Positions 1 through 7,854 of a stretch of 10,429 nucleotides of DNA are shown piece after piece. Source of the DNA: an uncultured Lachnospiraceae bacterium (lineage in GTDB: Bacteria > Bacillota_A > Clostridia > Lachnospirales > Lachnospiraceae). Every line of letters starts with the position of its first letter. Positions within the stretch are counted from its first letter, which is position 1. Position numbers and translations under genes: made by a program. The notes under the pieces were generated by a model. That model saw nothing but the letters and a program-made list of their open reading frames with translations, was not told the DNA's origin and ran no database searches. The stretch is from the NCBI GenBank assembly GCA_905200565.1, contig CAJKKX010000038.1, forward strand, positions 1-10,429, read 5' to 3'.

Positions 1-503
1 GCGCTTTCAATGCTCTGCTGGAAGCGATTACCGGGCTGGATGTGAATATTTCCTGGGTAGCCGACCCGAATACAGCGTTAGGTTCTCTGGTTTTAATGGC
101 AGTCTGGCAGTTTGGTTCCCCGATGCTGATTTTCCTTGCCGGATTAAAGAATATTTCCACAACCTATTATGAGGCGGCGAGAGTGGATGGAGCAAACAAA
201 GTACAGTGCTTTTTCTCGATTACGCTGCCGCTTCTCTCACCGATTATTTTCTTTAATCTGATTATGCAGATGATTAACGGATTTATGACGTTTACGCAGG
301 GTCTGGTTGTCACAAACGGCGGACCAATGAACCGTACCCTGTTTTATCAGCTGTATGTCTATCAACAGGGCTTCGAGCGCTTTAATATGGGATATGCGTC
401 GGCTTTATCCTGTGTTCTGCTAGTGATCGTGCTGTTCTTTACGGCGCTGGCGTTTAAGAGCTCCGATGCCTGGGTTTATTATGAAAGCGGGGGAAAAAGG
501 TAA
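1..503 (+). CDS. CUT1-family sugar ABC transporter permease, MalF/YesP-like (5' end missing)
   Basis: This is the C-terminal part of an inner-membrane subunit of a carbohydrate importer. The frame is open from base 3 to the stop at 501-503, giving about 166 visible residues; the true start lies upstream of the window, so the internal GTG at 42 should not be taken as the start. The sequence shows several hydrophobic segments and the EAA loop that docks the ATPase: EAARVDGA followed by the ITLP stretch, encoded at about 171-230. That loop is the hallmark of binding-protein-dependent permeases. Its stop overlaps the ATG of the next permease by one base (TAATG), so the two are co-translated and probably form a heterodimer. 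In this family the ATPase is often a shared MsmX-type protein encoded elsewhere, and none is seen here. Specificity for pectic oligosaccharides is inferred from the GH28 and YesMN neighbours. Confidence 0.93.
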   Translation, partial: AFNALLEAITGLDVNISWVADPNTALGSLVLMAVWQFGSPMLIFLAGLKNISTTYYEAARVDGANKVQCFFSITLPLLSPIIFFNLIMQMINGFMTFTQGLVVTNGGPMNRTLFYQLYVYQQGFERFNMGYASALSCVLLVIVLFFTALAFKSSDAWVYYESGGKR

Positions 504-1345
504 TGAAGAGAAAAAAACAGATAGGAAGTGTGGTATTCCATACGCTGTGCATTTTGTTTGCGGTGACATCCCTCTACCCGATACTGTGGATGCTTGCCAG
601 CTCACTGAAGGACAGCTCGCAGGTATTTGTGGATGCGGCGAATCTGATTCCAAAGGAATTGAAATTTTCAAACTACGTTAATGGGTGGAAAGGCTTTGGC
701 GGAATTTCGTTTACGACATTTTTCTGCAACACATTTATTGTGGTGCTGTTGAGCGTTCTGGGAGTGGTTGTTTCCTGCCCGCTGGTGGCATACGGGTTCG
801 CCAGAACAGAATTCAGATTTAAGAATTTCTGGTTTTTTACTATCATGATTTCGCTGATGCTGCCGTCACAGGTAGTGATGGTCCCGCAGTACATTATGTT
901 CAATAAGCTTGGATGGATTAATACATATCTGCCGCTGGTACTGCCTCTCTGGCTGGGAAGTGCGTTTTTTATCTTTCAGCATATGCAGTTTATACGCTCC
1001 ATTCCTGCTGAGCTTGATGAGGCGGCGTATCTGGACGGGGCAGGGAAATTCACGGTTTATACCAGGATAATTCTGCCTCTGATTAAACCTTCCATAGCAA
1101 CCTCCGTTATCTTCCAGTTTTACTGGAAATGGGAAGACTTCTTCGGACCGTTGATTTATCTGACTTCTCCGAAAAAATATACCGTGTCAGTAGCCCTAAA
1201 GCTGTTTTCAGACCCCACCTCCATGACTGACTGGGGCGCGATGTTCGCTATGAGTATTCTTTCTCTGGTACCTCCGATTGTGCTGTTCTTTTTCTTCCAG
1301 AAAAATATTGTGGAAGGAATTAGTACCAGTGGGTTAAAGGGATAA
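503..1345 (+). CDS. CUT1-family sugar ABC transporter permease, MalG/YesQ-like
   Basis: Second membrane subunit of the same sugar importer, 280 residues, a normal length for MalG-type permeases. A basic N-terminus (MKRKK) leads into a hydrophobic segment at about residues 8-33. Further membrane segments lie near 72-97, 108-128, 143-160, 197-215 and 245-266. The EAA loop is at about 173-192 (EAAYLDGAGKF, then IILP), where the ATPase would bind. The ATG at 503 is chosen because it overlaps the upstream stop and follows AAAAAGG at 494-500. The gene ends at 1345, and a 158-base gap separates it from the binding protein, so this is the one place in the locus where transcription could be adjusted between subunits. 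Family and membrane role are well supported; the transported sugar is inferred from context. Confidence 0.95.
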   Translation: MKRKKQIGSVVFHTLCILFAVTSLYPILWMLASSLKDSSQVFVDAANLIPKELKFSNYVNGWKGFGGISFTTFFCNTFIVVLLSVLGVVVSCPLVAYGFARTEFRFKNFWFFTIMISLMLPSQVVMVPQYIMFNKLGWINTYLPLVLPLWLGSAFFIFQHMQFIRSIPAELDEAAYLDGAGKFTVYTRIILPLIKPSIATSVIFQFYWKWEDFFGPLIYLTSPKKYTVSVALKLFSDPTSMTDWGAMFAMSILSLVPPIVLFFFFQKNIVEGISTSGLKG

Positions 1346-1362
1346 ACGGGAAAAGGAAAGCG

Positions 1363-1402
1363 GCTGCCCCGGACAAATATATAGATGTTTGTCCGGGGCA
1401 GC
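1363..1402 (+). promoter_or_regulatory. Strong hairpin between permease and binding-protein genes (attenuator or mRNA-processing element)
   Basis: GCTGCCCCGGACAAA at 1363-1377 and its exact reverse complement at 1388-1402 form a perfect 15-bp stem with a 10-base loop. The stem is GC-rich at its base, as in a rho-independent terminator, but the sequence after it (agcttactg) has no T run. It is therefore more likely a partial terminator or a transcript-stabilising or processing hairpin that sets a different level for the binding protein than for the permeases. The structure is read directly; the function is inferred. Confidence 0.6.
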
Positions 1403-1405
1403 AGC

Positions 1406-1430
1406 TTACTGTTCACTCCGTTCACAGTAA
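1406..1430 (+). repeat. Small inverted repeat with overlapping GTTCAC direct repeats upstream of the SBP promoter
   Basis: TTACTGT at 1406-1412 is the reverse complement of ACAGTAA at 1424-1430. Within the same 25 bases GTTCAC occurs twice, at 1411-1416 and 1420-1425. The block lies 10 bases upstream of the -35 element of the candidate promoter, a plausible site for an activator such as the AraC-type regulator encoded downstream. It may instead be only a second small hairpin after the large one. Both elements are short enough to arise by chance. Confidence 0.3.
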
Positions 1431-1440
1431 AAGATATGAC

Positions 1441-1469
1441 TTTACGGATGAACGCTTATCCTTTATGAT
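1441..1469 (+). promoter_or_regulatory. Candidate sigma-A promoter for the SBP-HK-RR-GH28 genes
   Basis: A -35 candidate TTTACG (1441-1446, 4 of 6 matches to TTGACA) and a -10 candidate TATGAT (1464-1469, 5 of 6 matches to TATAAT) are separated by an ideal 17 bases. A transcript starting near 1476 would have a leader of about 28 bases before the ATG at 1504, containing the binding site GGGGGAG at 1493-1499. Its position in the only sizeable gap of the locus supports a second start of transcription that raises expression of the binding protein. It is predicted by motif only. Confidence 0.45.
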
Positions 1470-1503
1470 ATAAATAAAGATTTTAATTTATTGGGGGAGC
1501 GGA

Positions 1504-2793
1504 ATGAAAAAGCGGTTATTATGTCTGGCGCTTGCACTGGCGGCGGTTGTTTCCTGCTACGGATGCGGGCAGGAAAAACCGGAGGTCGTGGAAACGGAAG
1601 CAGAGAGCAGACCGGTGCTGGAAATATATGCGGGTCAGAGTGAAAAAGAGAATCTGGAGTTTCTGGCGGAGGCTTATGAGGAGCAGAATGGAGAAGCCGG
1701 TATTAATATCCATCTGATTCCGGATTCGGAGTATATCCAGCAGATGATGCGCATTAAAAACCATGAGGTTCCGGCGGACTGTATCTTTTTCCGGGATGCA
1801 AATGAAGCGGCGGTATGGCGGCACAAAAAGGTTTTTAAAGATTTATCACCCTGGTACGCGGACAGCGACGAGGCGGCGTATTATGAGACGTGGTACGGAG
1901 ATATGCAGGAAGAGGAGGCATATTATATGATTCCGTACCGGATTGGAAAAATCTGTGTGTACTACAATAAAACGCTGTTTGACCGGCTGGGAGTGGACTA
2001 TCCGGAAGAAGAATGGACCTGGGAGGACTATAAGGAGACGGCAAAGCAGCTGACGGGCTGGTCGGACCATAAGAAGATTTATGGCTCTATGGGCTTTGGC
2101 GGAGACGGCATCTGGTGGATGCTTCCTGCGCGCACAGCGGGGGCATCTGACCCGTATGACAGGGAGAATCTGGAAATTTTTCGCAGCTCCGCAGAATGGT
2201 GTCACGAATTTAACAGTGAATTTGCGGCAAATTTCCCCTATTTCGAATGGGCGGATGAGGAATGGAACGGATATAATATGCTGTTTCTGGAGGGCAGGCT
2301 TGGCATGTATTTCGGAGAGGACAGCGAAGTAAATCTTCTCAATGAGGAGATACGCAAACAGGGACTGCAACTGGAATATGACGTGGCGCAGCTGCCGGTA
2401 TGGGATAACAGGGAGCGTGCGCAGGTGTACCAGACGGCGGTTGTCTGTATGGCGGAAGCCTCGCAGTACCCGGAGGAAGCATACCGCTTTATGGAGTTTT
2501 GCGCCGGCAGGCAGGGCGGACTGATACTGGCGGAAAACGGGACGGTTCCGGCCTGGCAGACAGACGAGGTCCGGCAGACATATCTTGCCTCCACGCAGAT
2601 TCCGGCGCATAAGGAATATTTTCTGGGCGACGGAGTGCCGGAAGGAAGCAGCGCGGCGGATGTTTTGTACTACGCGGGGCTTGAGGCGATGAAAAACGAG
2701 GTGTCTTTGTATATGCTGAATGAGCAGGAGCTGGACTATACATTCGCAAAGATAGAGGAAGAAATGAAGTCACTGAGAGCGGAGCAGAGCTGA
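1504..2793 (+). CDS. Extracellular sugar-binding lipoprotein of the ABC importer, YesO-like
   Basis: Solute-binding protein that would capture the oligosaccharide outside the membrane and deliver it to the two upstream permeases. It has 429 residues, typical for CUT1 binding proteins (SBP_bac_1/8 type). The N-terminus MKKRLL plus a hydrophobic stretch to residue 17 is a lipoprotein signal. Two cysteines could be the lipidated one: C18 in VVSC is the best lipobox match, and C21 in CYGC is the alternative. The mature part begins with an acidic, flexible linker rich in E, then LEIYAGQSEKENLEFLAEAYEEQNG, which reads like the first strand and helix of this fold. Aromatic residues are frequent (for example GDGIWWM and FPYFEWADEEWNGY), consistent with stacking against sugar rings. 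The start at 1504 is supported by GGGGGAG at 1493-1499. The stop lies 3 bases before the kinase gene. Confidence 0.93.
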   Translation: MKKRLLCLALALAAVVSCYGCGQEKPEVVETEAESRPVLEIYAGQSEKENLEFLAEAYEEQNGEAGINIHLIPDSEYIQQMMRIKNHEVPADCIFFRDANEAAVWRHKKVFKDLSPWYADSDEAAYYETWYGDMQEEEAYYMIPYRIGKICVYYNKTLFDRLGVDYPEEEWTWEDYKETAKQLTGWSDHKKIYGSMGFGGDGIWWMLPARTAGASDPYDRENLEIFRSSAEWCHEFNSEFAANFPYFEWADEEWNGYNMLFLEGRLGMYFGEDSEVNLLNEEIRKQGLQLEYDVAQLPVWDNRERAQVYQTAVVCMAEASQYPEEAYRFMEFCAGRQGGLILAENGTVPAWQTDEVRQTYLASTQIPAHKEYFLGDGVPEGSSAADVLYYAGLEAMKNEVSLYMLNEQELDYTFAKIEEEMKSLRAEQS

Positions 2794-2796
2794 GTT

Positions 2797-4584
2797 ATGA
2801 AAACGATGATAAAACAAAAGCAGACCATCACACGAAGATTTCTGAAGTATCTGATTTTGATTATTATAGGGTCCAATCTGATCGTGGCGATGTTTCTGTA
2901 CTGGATTATGCGTGAAAACGCAATGAAACAGGCGGAAAACCTGCGGCAGAGCCTGATGGAATCCACGCTGGTTACGATGCAGCAGTATTTTGAAAATGTG
3001 GATAATATAGCGGATACTATTATTTATAACGAGGATATTATTCACTTTATGAGAAATAAGGAGGATACCATAGCCGATATGGCGCTGATTCGGGGAATTG
3101 AGAGCCAGTATTATTATCTGAACCCGGATCTGGAAATGAGCTTTTACCGGACAGAGGACTGGAACAGTGTGTATTCCATACAGGATGAGGATGGGGCAAT
3201 CCGGATTCCCGATTACCGCTATACGGACTGGTATCAGGAAATTATCTGGACCAGAGACAAAAAGGTATTGATGGCAAACGAGGAGGAGACGGGCGGGGCA
3301 GGTTCCGTCCAGTCCTGCGTTTATAAAATTGAGGACCTTTATACCTCCAGGGTAGTGGGATATCTGAAAATTGACATGAATATGGACTACCTGAAAGAGA
3401 GATTTCTGCACAGCTTTAATAAAATTGCCGGGGCGACCATTCTGGACAACGAGGATAATGTGCTTTTCTACGATAAGATGGAAGTGCGGGTTCCGCCTGA
3501 GCTGATGGGAAAAAACGGGGAGGGTACTTACGAAACAGAGGATTATATTATTACTTACGGAACGTCTGCAAATACAGGCTGGCATCTCTGTCTCGCCAGC
3601 TCCAAAGCAGAGATTCTGAAGGAGCAGAATCAGATTATTCCGCTTCTTGTTCTGCTGGTTTTATTTATGGTGGGGATTACGCTTCTGATTTCCGGAAAAA
3701 TGTTTTCCATTATAACGGTAAATTTTACCCGGCTGGCGGAGGGTATGGAAAAGGTAAAAACAGGAGATCTGACCACCAGGGTACAGGCGGATACCCAGGA
3801 TGAGATCAGCATTCTGATTCAGGAATTCAATGACATGATGCGGCGAATCGACGAGCTTGTCAGCCGGGTGGAATCGGAACAGCTTCTTGTAAAAGAGGCG
3901 GAAATCAAGGCGCTTCAGCAGCAGATTAACCCGCATTTTATTTTCAACATCATGGAAACAATCATGGGACTGGCAAGTGAGGGCATGGACGACGAGGTAA
4001 TTGAGGTATGTACATGTTTAAGCGGTATGCTGCGCTACAATACCAGATTTGAAAATGTCACTACGATTGCCGAAGAACTGGAACAGATAAAAAATTACGT
4101 GACCGTGATAAAAATACGGTTTGAGGACCGCTTTGAGGTTTTTTACGATATTGATGAAAAATGCCTGGGATGCCGGATTCTGAAGTTTACTTTGCAGCCT
4201 CTTCTGGAAAATGCGGTGTCCCACGGACTTGGTGATACAGATGCCAATGGTATGCTGAGAATCTGGATAAAAAAAGAGGGAGAGCAGGTTTCCATCATGA
4301 TATATGACAATGGAACCGGAATTCCGGCGGAAAAGCTGAAAGAGCTGAATGAACGCCTGGAAGTGACAGGAGAACATCCGCTGGAATATATCGAACAGTA
4401 TAAGAGCCTGGGAATCTTAAATGTGCATCTCAGGTCGAAGCTTTTTTACGGTTCCGGCTATTCTTTCGAGATTTTCAGTAAAGAAGGAAAGGGCACCTGC
4501 ATCGCAATGAAAATTCCTTTTTCCTGTCTGGGCAGCGCAGATGTGAAAAATGAAGCGGAGAAAAGGGGAGAGACGCATGTATAG
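2797..4584 (+). CDS. Sensor histidine kinase, YesM family
   Basis: Membrane sensor, 595 residues, predicted to detect an extracellular signal and phosphorylate the next gene's product. Domains in order are a membrane helix at about 17-38, an extracellular sensor region at about 40-278 (probably dCache-like, inferred from size and position), a second membrane helix at 281-300, a HAMP linker at about 301-355, and a His_kinase domain with the motif QQQINPHFIFNIMETI, phospho-acceptor H380. The HATPase_c domain has an N box LLENAVSHG (469-477), DNGTGIP at 504-510 and SLGILNV near 537-543. The family motif is usually NPHFLYN, so FIFN is a mild variant. The ATG at 2797 lies 3 bases after the binding-protein stop; GGAG at 2781-2784 is rather far (12 bases), suggesting translational coupling, and a second ATG at 2806 is possible. 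The last 8 bases overlap the regulator start. Confidence 0.95.
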   Translation: MKTMIKQKQTITRRFLKYLILIIIGSNLIVAMFLYWIMRENAMKQAENLRQSLMESTLVTMQQYFENVDNIADTIIYNEDIIHFMRNKEDTIADMALIRGIESQYYYLNPDLEMSFYRTEDWNSVYSIQDEDGAIRIPDYRYTDWYQEIIWTRDKKVLMANEEETGGAGSVQSCVYKIEDLYTSRVVGYLKIDMNMDYLKERFLHSFNKIAGATILDNEDNVLFYDKMEVRVPPELMGKNGEGTYETEDYIITYGTSANTGWHLCLASSKAEILKEQNQIIPLLVLLVLFMVGITLLISGKMFSIITVNFTRLAEGMEKVKTGDLTTRVQADTQDEISILIQEFNDMMRRIDELVSRVESEQLLVKEAEIKALQQQINPHFIFNIMETIMGLASEGMDDEVIEVCTCLSGMLRYNTRFENVTTIAEELEQIKNYVTVIKIRFEDRFEVFYDIDEKCLGCRILKFTLQPLLENAVSHGLGDTDANGMLRIWIKKEGEQVSIMIYDNGTGIPAEKLKELNERLEVTGEHPLEYIEQYKSLGILNVHLRSKLFYGSGYSFEIFSKEGKGTCIAMKIPFSCLGSADVKNEAEKRGETHV

Positions 4585-6064
4585 AGTTCTGATTATTGAT
4601 GATGAAAAATTTATCCGGAAGAGTATCCGGAACAGGATAGACTGGGAAGCCTTCGGAATTATGGAAATTGAAGAGGCGGGGAATGGTGAAGAAGCTCTGG
4701 CGCTGATGGACAGCTTCCGCCCGCAGATTGTGCTGGTGGATATCCGTATGCCTAGAATGGACGGCCTTGCCTTTATTACGGAGGCAAAAAAGAAGCATCC
4801 CGGCACCGACTATGTGATTATGAGCGCATACAGCGATTTTTCTTACGCGAAGACAGCCATTTCCCTGGGAGTAGAGGCATACCTGCTGAAGCCTGTTAAT
4901 AAAAAAGAACTGGAGGAGCTGCTCCGGAAAATACTTCACAGGATTCACGAAAAGAAGCTGTCCGGCATGAACCGGAGTATTCGGGTGGACGAGGCGGACC
5001 AGAATATGATTTTCCAGTATCCGTATGTGATGGCGATTGGGTTTTACTCTGCAAAAGAGGACGTCGGGGAAAAAATAGCGGTTGAGCTGCAAAGCAGTCT
5101 GCTTTTACATCAGAACTGCTGCGTTTATTTTCTGAGAAACTGTTCCCGCAGTACCTGTTACGTGTTTCTGATTAACGCTGTGGAGGAAGACCGGGAAATC
5201 GGCAGACAATGCGCACGGGTCGTTTTGGATACAATGGAGGAGCCGGAAATGAGGGCGGCTGTGTCGGAGGTTTTTGCATACAGGAGGTTTCAGGAAGCGG
5301 TGGCGCAGAGCATCTGCTTCCTGAAAAGAAAGATGTTTTCTCAGGAAAGCAGAATGATTACTCGTTCGCTGTGCGAAAACAAAGAATATACAGAACGGAA
5401 AAACAGAATCCGGGAGGAGCTGGAACAGGTCTACAGACAGATCCGAAAAGAGGAATTCAGCCTTGCAAAGGCGACGATTCTGGAGTGCATCGATTTGCTG
5501 ATACAGGAAACCAGCCCGGTAGCGCTGATAGAAGAGGAAATCAATGAGATTCTTGTTTTTCTGAGCCATGTCCCCGGAAATGCGGGCGGAGATATTGATT
5601 TTAATATCCTGTTTCATGATTTCAAAAGCAGGGATTACCTGCTGGCTTACCGTACAGAGGAGGAGCTGAAAACAAGTCTGAAAAATCTGGTTTACAATTT
5701 GTTCGAAGCGGTACAGAAAAAGGATTCCGCCGATGTAATTACCCGTATCCGGGAATATATAGAAAAAAATTACGGGGAACCGTTGAATGCCACGGAGATT
5801 GCTCAGAAGTATGGTCTGGGCGTGAGTTATTTATCTACGCTTTTTAAAGAAAGAACGGGGATTAATCTGACCGCCTATGTAGAGGGCGTGCGTATGGAAA
5901 AGGCGAAAAACCTGCTGAAAAACAAAGAATGGACGGTGACGGACGTGGCGATACATACCGGATATTCCAATTCGAATTATTTTTCCAGAGTGTTTAAAAA
6001 GTATACGGGAGTAACTCCAAGAGAGTTCCGGGAATCCGAACAAAAAACGGGAAAAGAGACATAA
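4577..6064 (+). CDS. Response regulator with AraC-type DNA-binding domain, YesN family
   Basis: Transcription factor paired with the preceding kinase, 495 residues. A receiver domain occupies about residues 2-120, with acidic pocket D8-D9, phospho-acceptor D55 in VLVDIRMPRMDG, S83 and K105 in LLKPV. A middle region of about 265 residues (125-385), typical in length for YesN proteins, has no motif I recognise. The C-terminal double helix-turn-helix HTH_18 domain lies at about 390-487 (EIAQKYGLGVSYLSTLFKE and later VAIHTGYSNSNYFSRVFKKYTGVTPREFR). I place the start at 4577 rather than the in-frame 4550 because GGGGAG at 4565-4570 is 6 bases before it and the protein then begins MYRVLIIDDE, the usual receiver start. 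The start overlaps the kinase stop by 8 bases. It probably controls this same locus; that is inference from position. Confidence 0.95.
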   Translation: MYRVLIIDDEKFIRKSIRNRIDWEAFGIMEIEEAGNGEEALALMDSFRPQIVLVDIRMPRMDGLAFITEAKKKHPGTDYVIMSAYSDFSYAKTAISLGVEAYLLKPVNKKELEELLRKILHRIHEKKLSGMNRSIRVDEADQNMIFQYPYVMAIGFYSAKEDVGEKIAVELQSSLLLHQNCCVYFLRNCSRSTCYVFLINAVEEDREIGRQCARVVLDTMEEPEMRAAVSEVFAYRRFQEAVAQSICFLKRKMFSQESRMITRSLCENKEYTERKNRIREELEQVYRQIRKEEFSLAKATILECIDLLIQETSPVALIEEEINEILVFLSHVPGNAGGDIDFNILFHDFKSRDYLLAYRTEEELKTSLKNLVYNLFEAVQKKDSADVITRIREYIEKNYGEPLNATEIAQKYGLGVSYLSTLFKERTGINLTAYVEGVRMEKAKNLLKNKEWTVTDVAIHTGYSNSNYFSRVFKKYTGVTPREFRESEQKTGKET

Positions 6065-6099
6065 AGAGAAAAGCAATGTAAAAGGAAAAGAGATGCAAT

Positions 6100-7650
6100 A
6101 TGGACAGATTTGAGGGCGAATCAGGTAAACAGACAGAATGGAAAACAGAGACAATAGAAACAGATACAGCGCTCACCGTTTACTGGGAAAAGCCGGAGCG
6201 TTTTTTGACGGGGCACAGATATATTCTTTCTGTTAATGGAAAAAAAGCCGGGGAAACGGATAAGACACATTATACATTTGACGGACTGGAGCCGGAACGG
6301 GATTACGAAATTGCGATATACTGGATGGAAAACGATACCTGTATAGCCTGCGAAAGACTTGCTGTAAAAACGAAAAGAAAAAAACGGAGACTGGATATTA
6401 CAGCGGCTCCGTACCGGGCGGCAGGGGATGGCAGGACAGTAAATACGCAGGCTATCCAGCGGGCAATAGATGAATGCGATGAAGATTCGCTTGTATATAT
6501 CCCGGCAGGCATCTTTCTGACAGGAGCTTTGCGGCTGCACAGCAATATGGAGGTTTATCTGGAAGAAGGGGCGGTTCTGCAGGGGACAGCAGACAGGGAG
6601 GATTATCTTCCGTATATTCCGAGCAGATTTGAAGGTATTGAAAGGATGTGCTACAGCAGCCTGCTGAATCTGGGCGAAATGGACAGCACCGGGGGCTATA
6701 ACTGCTGCAATGTGACAATTCGCGGACACGGTACGATAGCGGGCGGCGGGAAAAAACTGGCGGAGCGGATGATTGCTTTTGAAACGGACAAAATGAAAGA
6801 GCAGCTTCTGGCGCTGGGCGATAAAATCCGGGAATACGAGAAGCCGGAAACCATCCCCGGACGCCTGCGTTCAAGGCTGATCAATATCAGCAACTGCCGC
6901 AATATAGTTGTTTCGGGGCTGACGCTTAAGGACGGCGCCAGCTGGAATGTGCATATGGTATATTCAGACCATATTGTGACGGATCACTGTACGTTTTTCT
7001 CGCAGGATGTGTGGAACGGCGACGGGTGGGATCCGGATTCTTCCACAAACTGCACGATATTTGCCTGTGTGTTTCATACCGGAGATGATGCGGTTTCCAT
7101 CAAATCCGGGAAAAACCCGGAGGGAAACAGAATCGGCAGACCGTGCAGAAATATCCGCATTTTTGACTGCCGCTGCGTCTGTGGCCACGGCATCACCATA
7201 GGAAGTGAAATATCCGGCGGTGTGGAGAATGTTTCCATCTGGGATTGTGATATGACGCAGTCCCGCTGCGGTATTGAAATAAAGGCAACCGCAAAGCGGG
7301 GCGGCTATGTGCGGAACGTAACGGTCAGAGACTGCGCCGCCGCCCGGCTTCTTTTCCACAGCGTAGATTACAATGACGACGGGGAAGGCGCGCCGGAGCC
7401 GCCGGTCTTCGAGGATTGCAGATTTCAAAATGTGTATGTGACCGGGCAGTATCTGAAAGACCAGAAGGAAAAAGTTTTCTGTAAAGCGCTGGAGCTCTGC
7501 GGATTTGGTCAGAAAGGACATCAGCTGAGAAATATTGTTTTTGAAAATATCCGGCTTGGATGCCGGGAGGATGGAAAAGAGCAGGAAATTTCTATGAAAT
7601 ATTGCGAAAATATTACGCTTAAAAATATCAGCAGCGCATTTCGGCAGTAA
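6100..7650 (+). CDS. Glycoside hydrolase family 28 (polygalacturonase-type), cytoplasmic, with N-terminal Fn3-like domain
   Basis: Predicted to hydrolyse galacturonic-acid-containing oligosaccharides from pectin, 516 residues. Residues about 18-92 resemble a fibronectin type III domain (TALTVYW at its start, FDGLEPERDYEIAIYW towards its end). A right-handed beta-helix of the pectin lyase fold follows, starting DITAAPYRAAGDGRTVNTQAIQRAI. GH28 catalytic signatures are present in order: NGD at 306-308 with D308, GDD at 328-330 with D329/D330, GHG at 362-364, and GIEIKA at 391-396 where most polygalacturonases have RIK, so E393 replaces the usual arginine. No signal peptide is visible, so it should act in the cytoplasm on imported oligomers, matching the ABC importer upstream. 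The gene starts 35 bases after the regulator. The binding site is modest (AAAGGA at 6081-6086, AAGAG nearer). Exact substrate (homogalacturonan or rhamnogalacturonan fragments) cannot be told from the sequence. Confidence 0.93.
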   Translation: MDRFEGESGKQTEWKTETIETDTALTVYWEKPERFLTGHRYILSVNGKKAGETDKTHYTFDGLEPERDYEIAIYWMENDTCIACERLAVKTKRKKRRLDITAAPYRAAGDGRTVNTQAIQRAIDECDEDSLVYIPAGIFLTGALRLHSNMEVYLEEGAVLQGTADREDYLPYIPSRFEGIERMCYSSLLNLGEMDSTGGYNCCNVTIRGHGTIAGGGKKLAERMIAFETDKMKEQLLALGDKIREYEKPETIPGRLRSRLINISNCRNIVVSGLTLKDGASWNVHMVYSDHIVTDHCTFFSQDVWNGDGWDPDSSTNCTIFACVFHTGDDAVSIKSGKNPEGNRIGRPCRNIRIFDCRCVCGHGITIGSEISGGVENVSIWDCDMTQSRCGIEIKATAKRGGYVRNVTVRDCAAARLLFHSVDYNDDGEGAPEPPVFEDCRFQNVYVTGQYLKDQKEKVFCKALELCGFGQKGHQLRNIVFENIRLGCREDGKEQEISMKYCENITLKNISSAFRQ

Positions 7651-7724
7651 GACGTGAGCGGACGGAACTTTGCGGTGCAGGTATGAGCATGTAACGGGGG
7701 CTTACGCGGACATATACTTACAGG

Positions 7725-7753
7725 GGCGGCAGACGAATGCGCTGCTGCCTTTT
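7725..7753 (+). terminator. Probable rho-independent terminator of the carbohydrate operon
   Basis: GGCGGCAG (7725-7732) pairs with CTGCTGCC (7742-7749) over 8 positions, one of them a G-U pair, around a 9-base loop, followed by TTTT at 7750-7753. The stem is GC-rich but the T run is short and is followed by gcc, so termination may be partial. It sits 75 bases after the GH28 stop, where the operon would be expected to end. Confidence 0.5.
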
Positions 7754-7854
7754 GCCGGCTTCCTTTACTTCTTTTGGCAGTATTTCTTAACATCTTATTT
7801 GATCCTTTTTGATTGTTAAAAGTGTATTTCTGTGATAGGCTGATTGATAAAGAT

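Noticed and set aside
1447..1461. Catabolite-repression (cre)-like sequence ATGAACGCTTATCC between the promoter elements
   Set aside because: It lacks the correct spacing around the central CG and needs an inserted base to fit the consensus, so it is too degenerate to call.
1846..2610. Minus-strand open frame of 254 codons
   Set aside because: It is the shadow of the binding-protein gene, with an arginine/proline-rich composition typical of antisense frames and no supported start.
2770..3585. Minus-strand open frame of 271 codons
   Set aside because: It lies opposite the kinase sensor region and lacks domains or a ribosome binding site.
4550..4576. Upstream in-frame start for the response regulator
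   Set aside because: It would add nine basic residues before the receiver domain and has no suitable binding site, whereas GGGGAG precedes 4577.
7787..7819. TTAACA/TGTTAA inverted repeat with T-rich loop as a terminator
   Set aside because: The stem is AT-only and short, and the T run lies in the loop, not after the stem.
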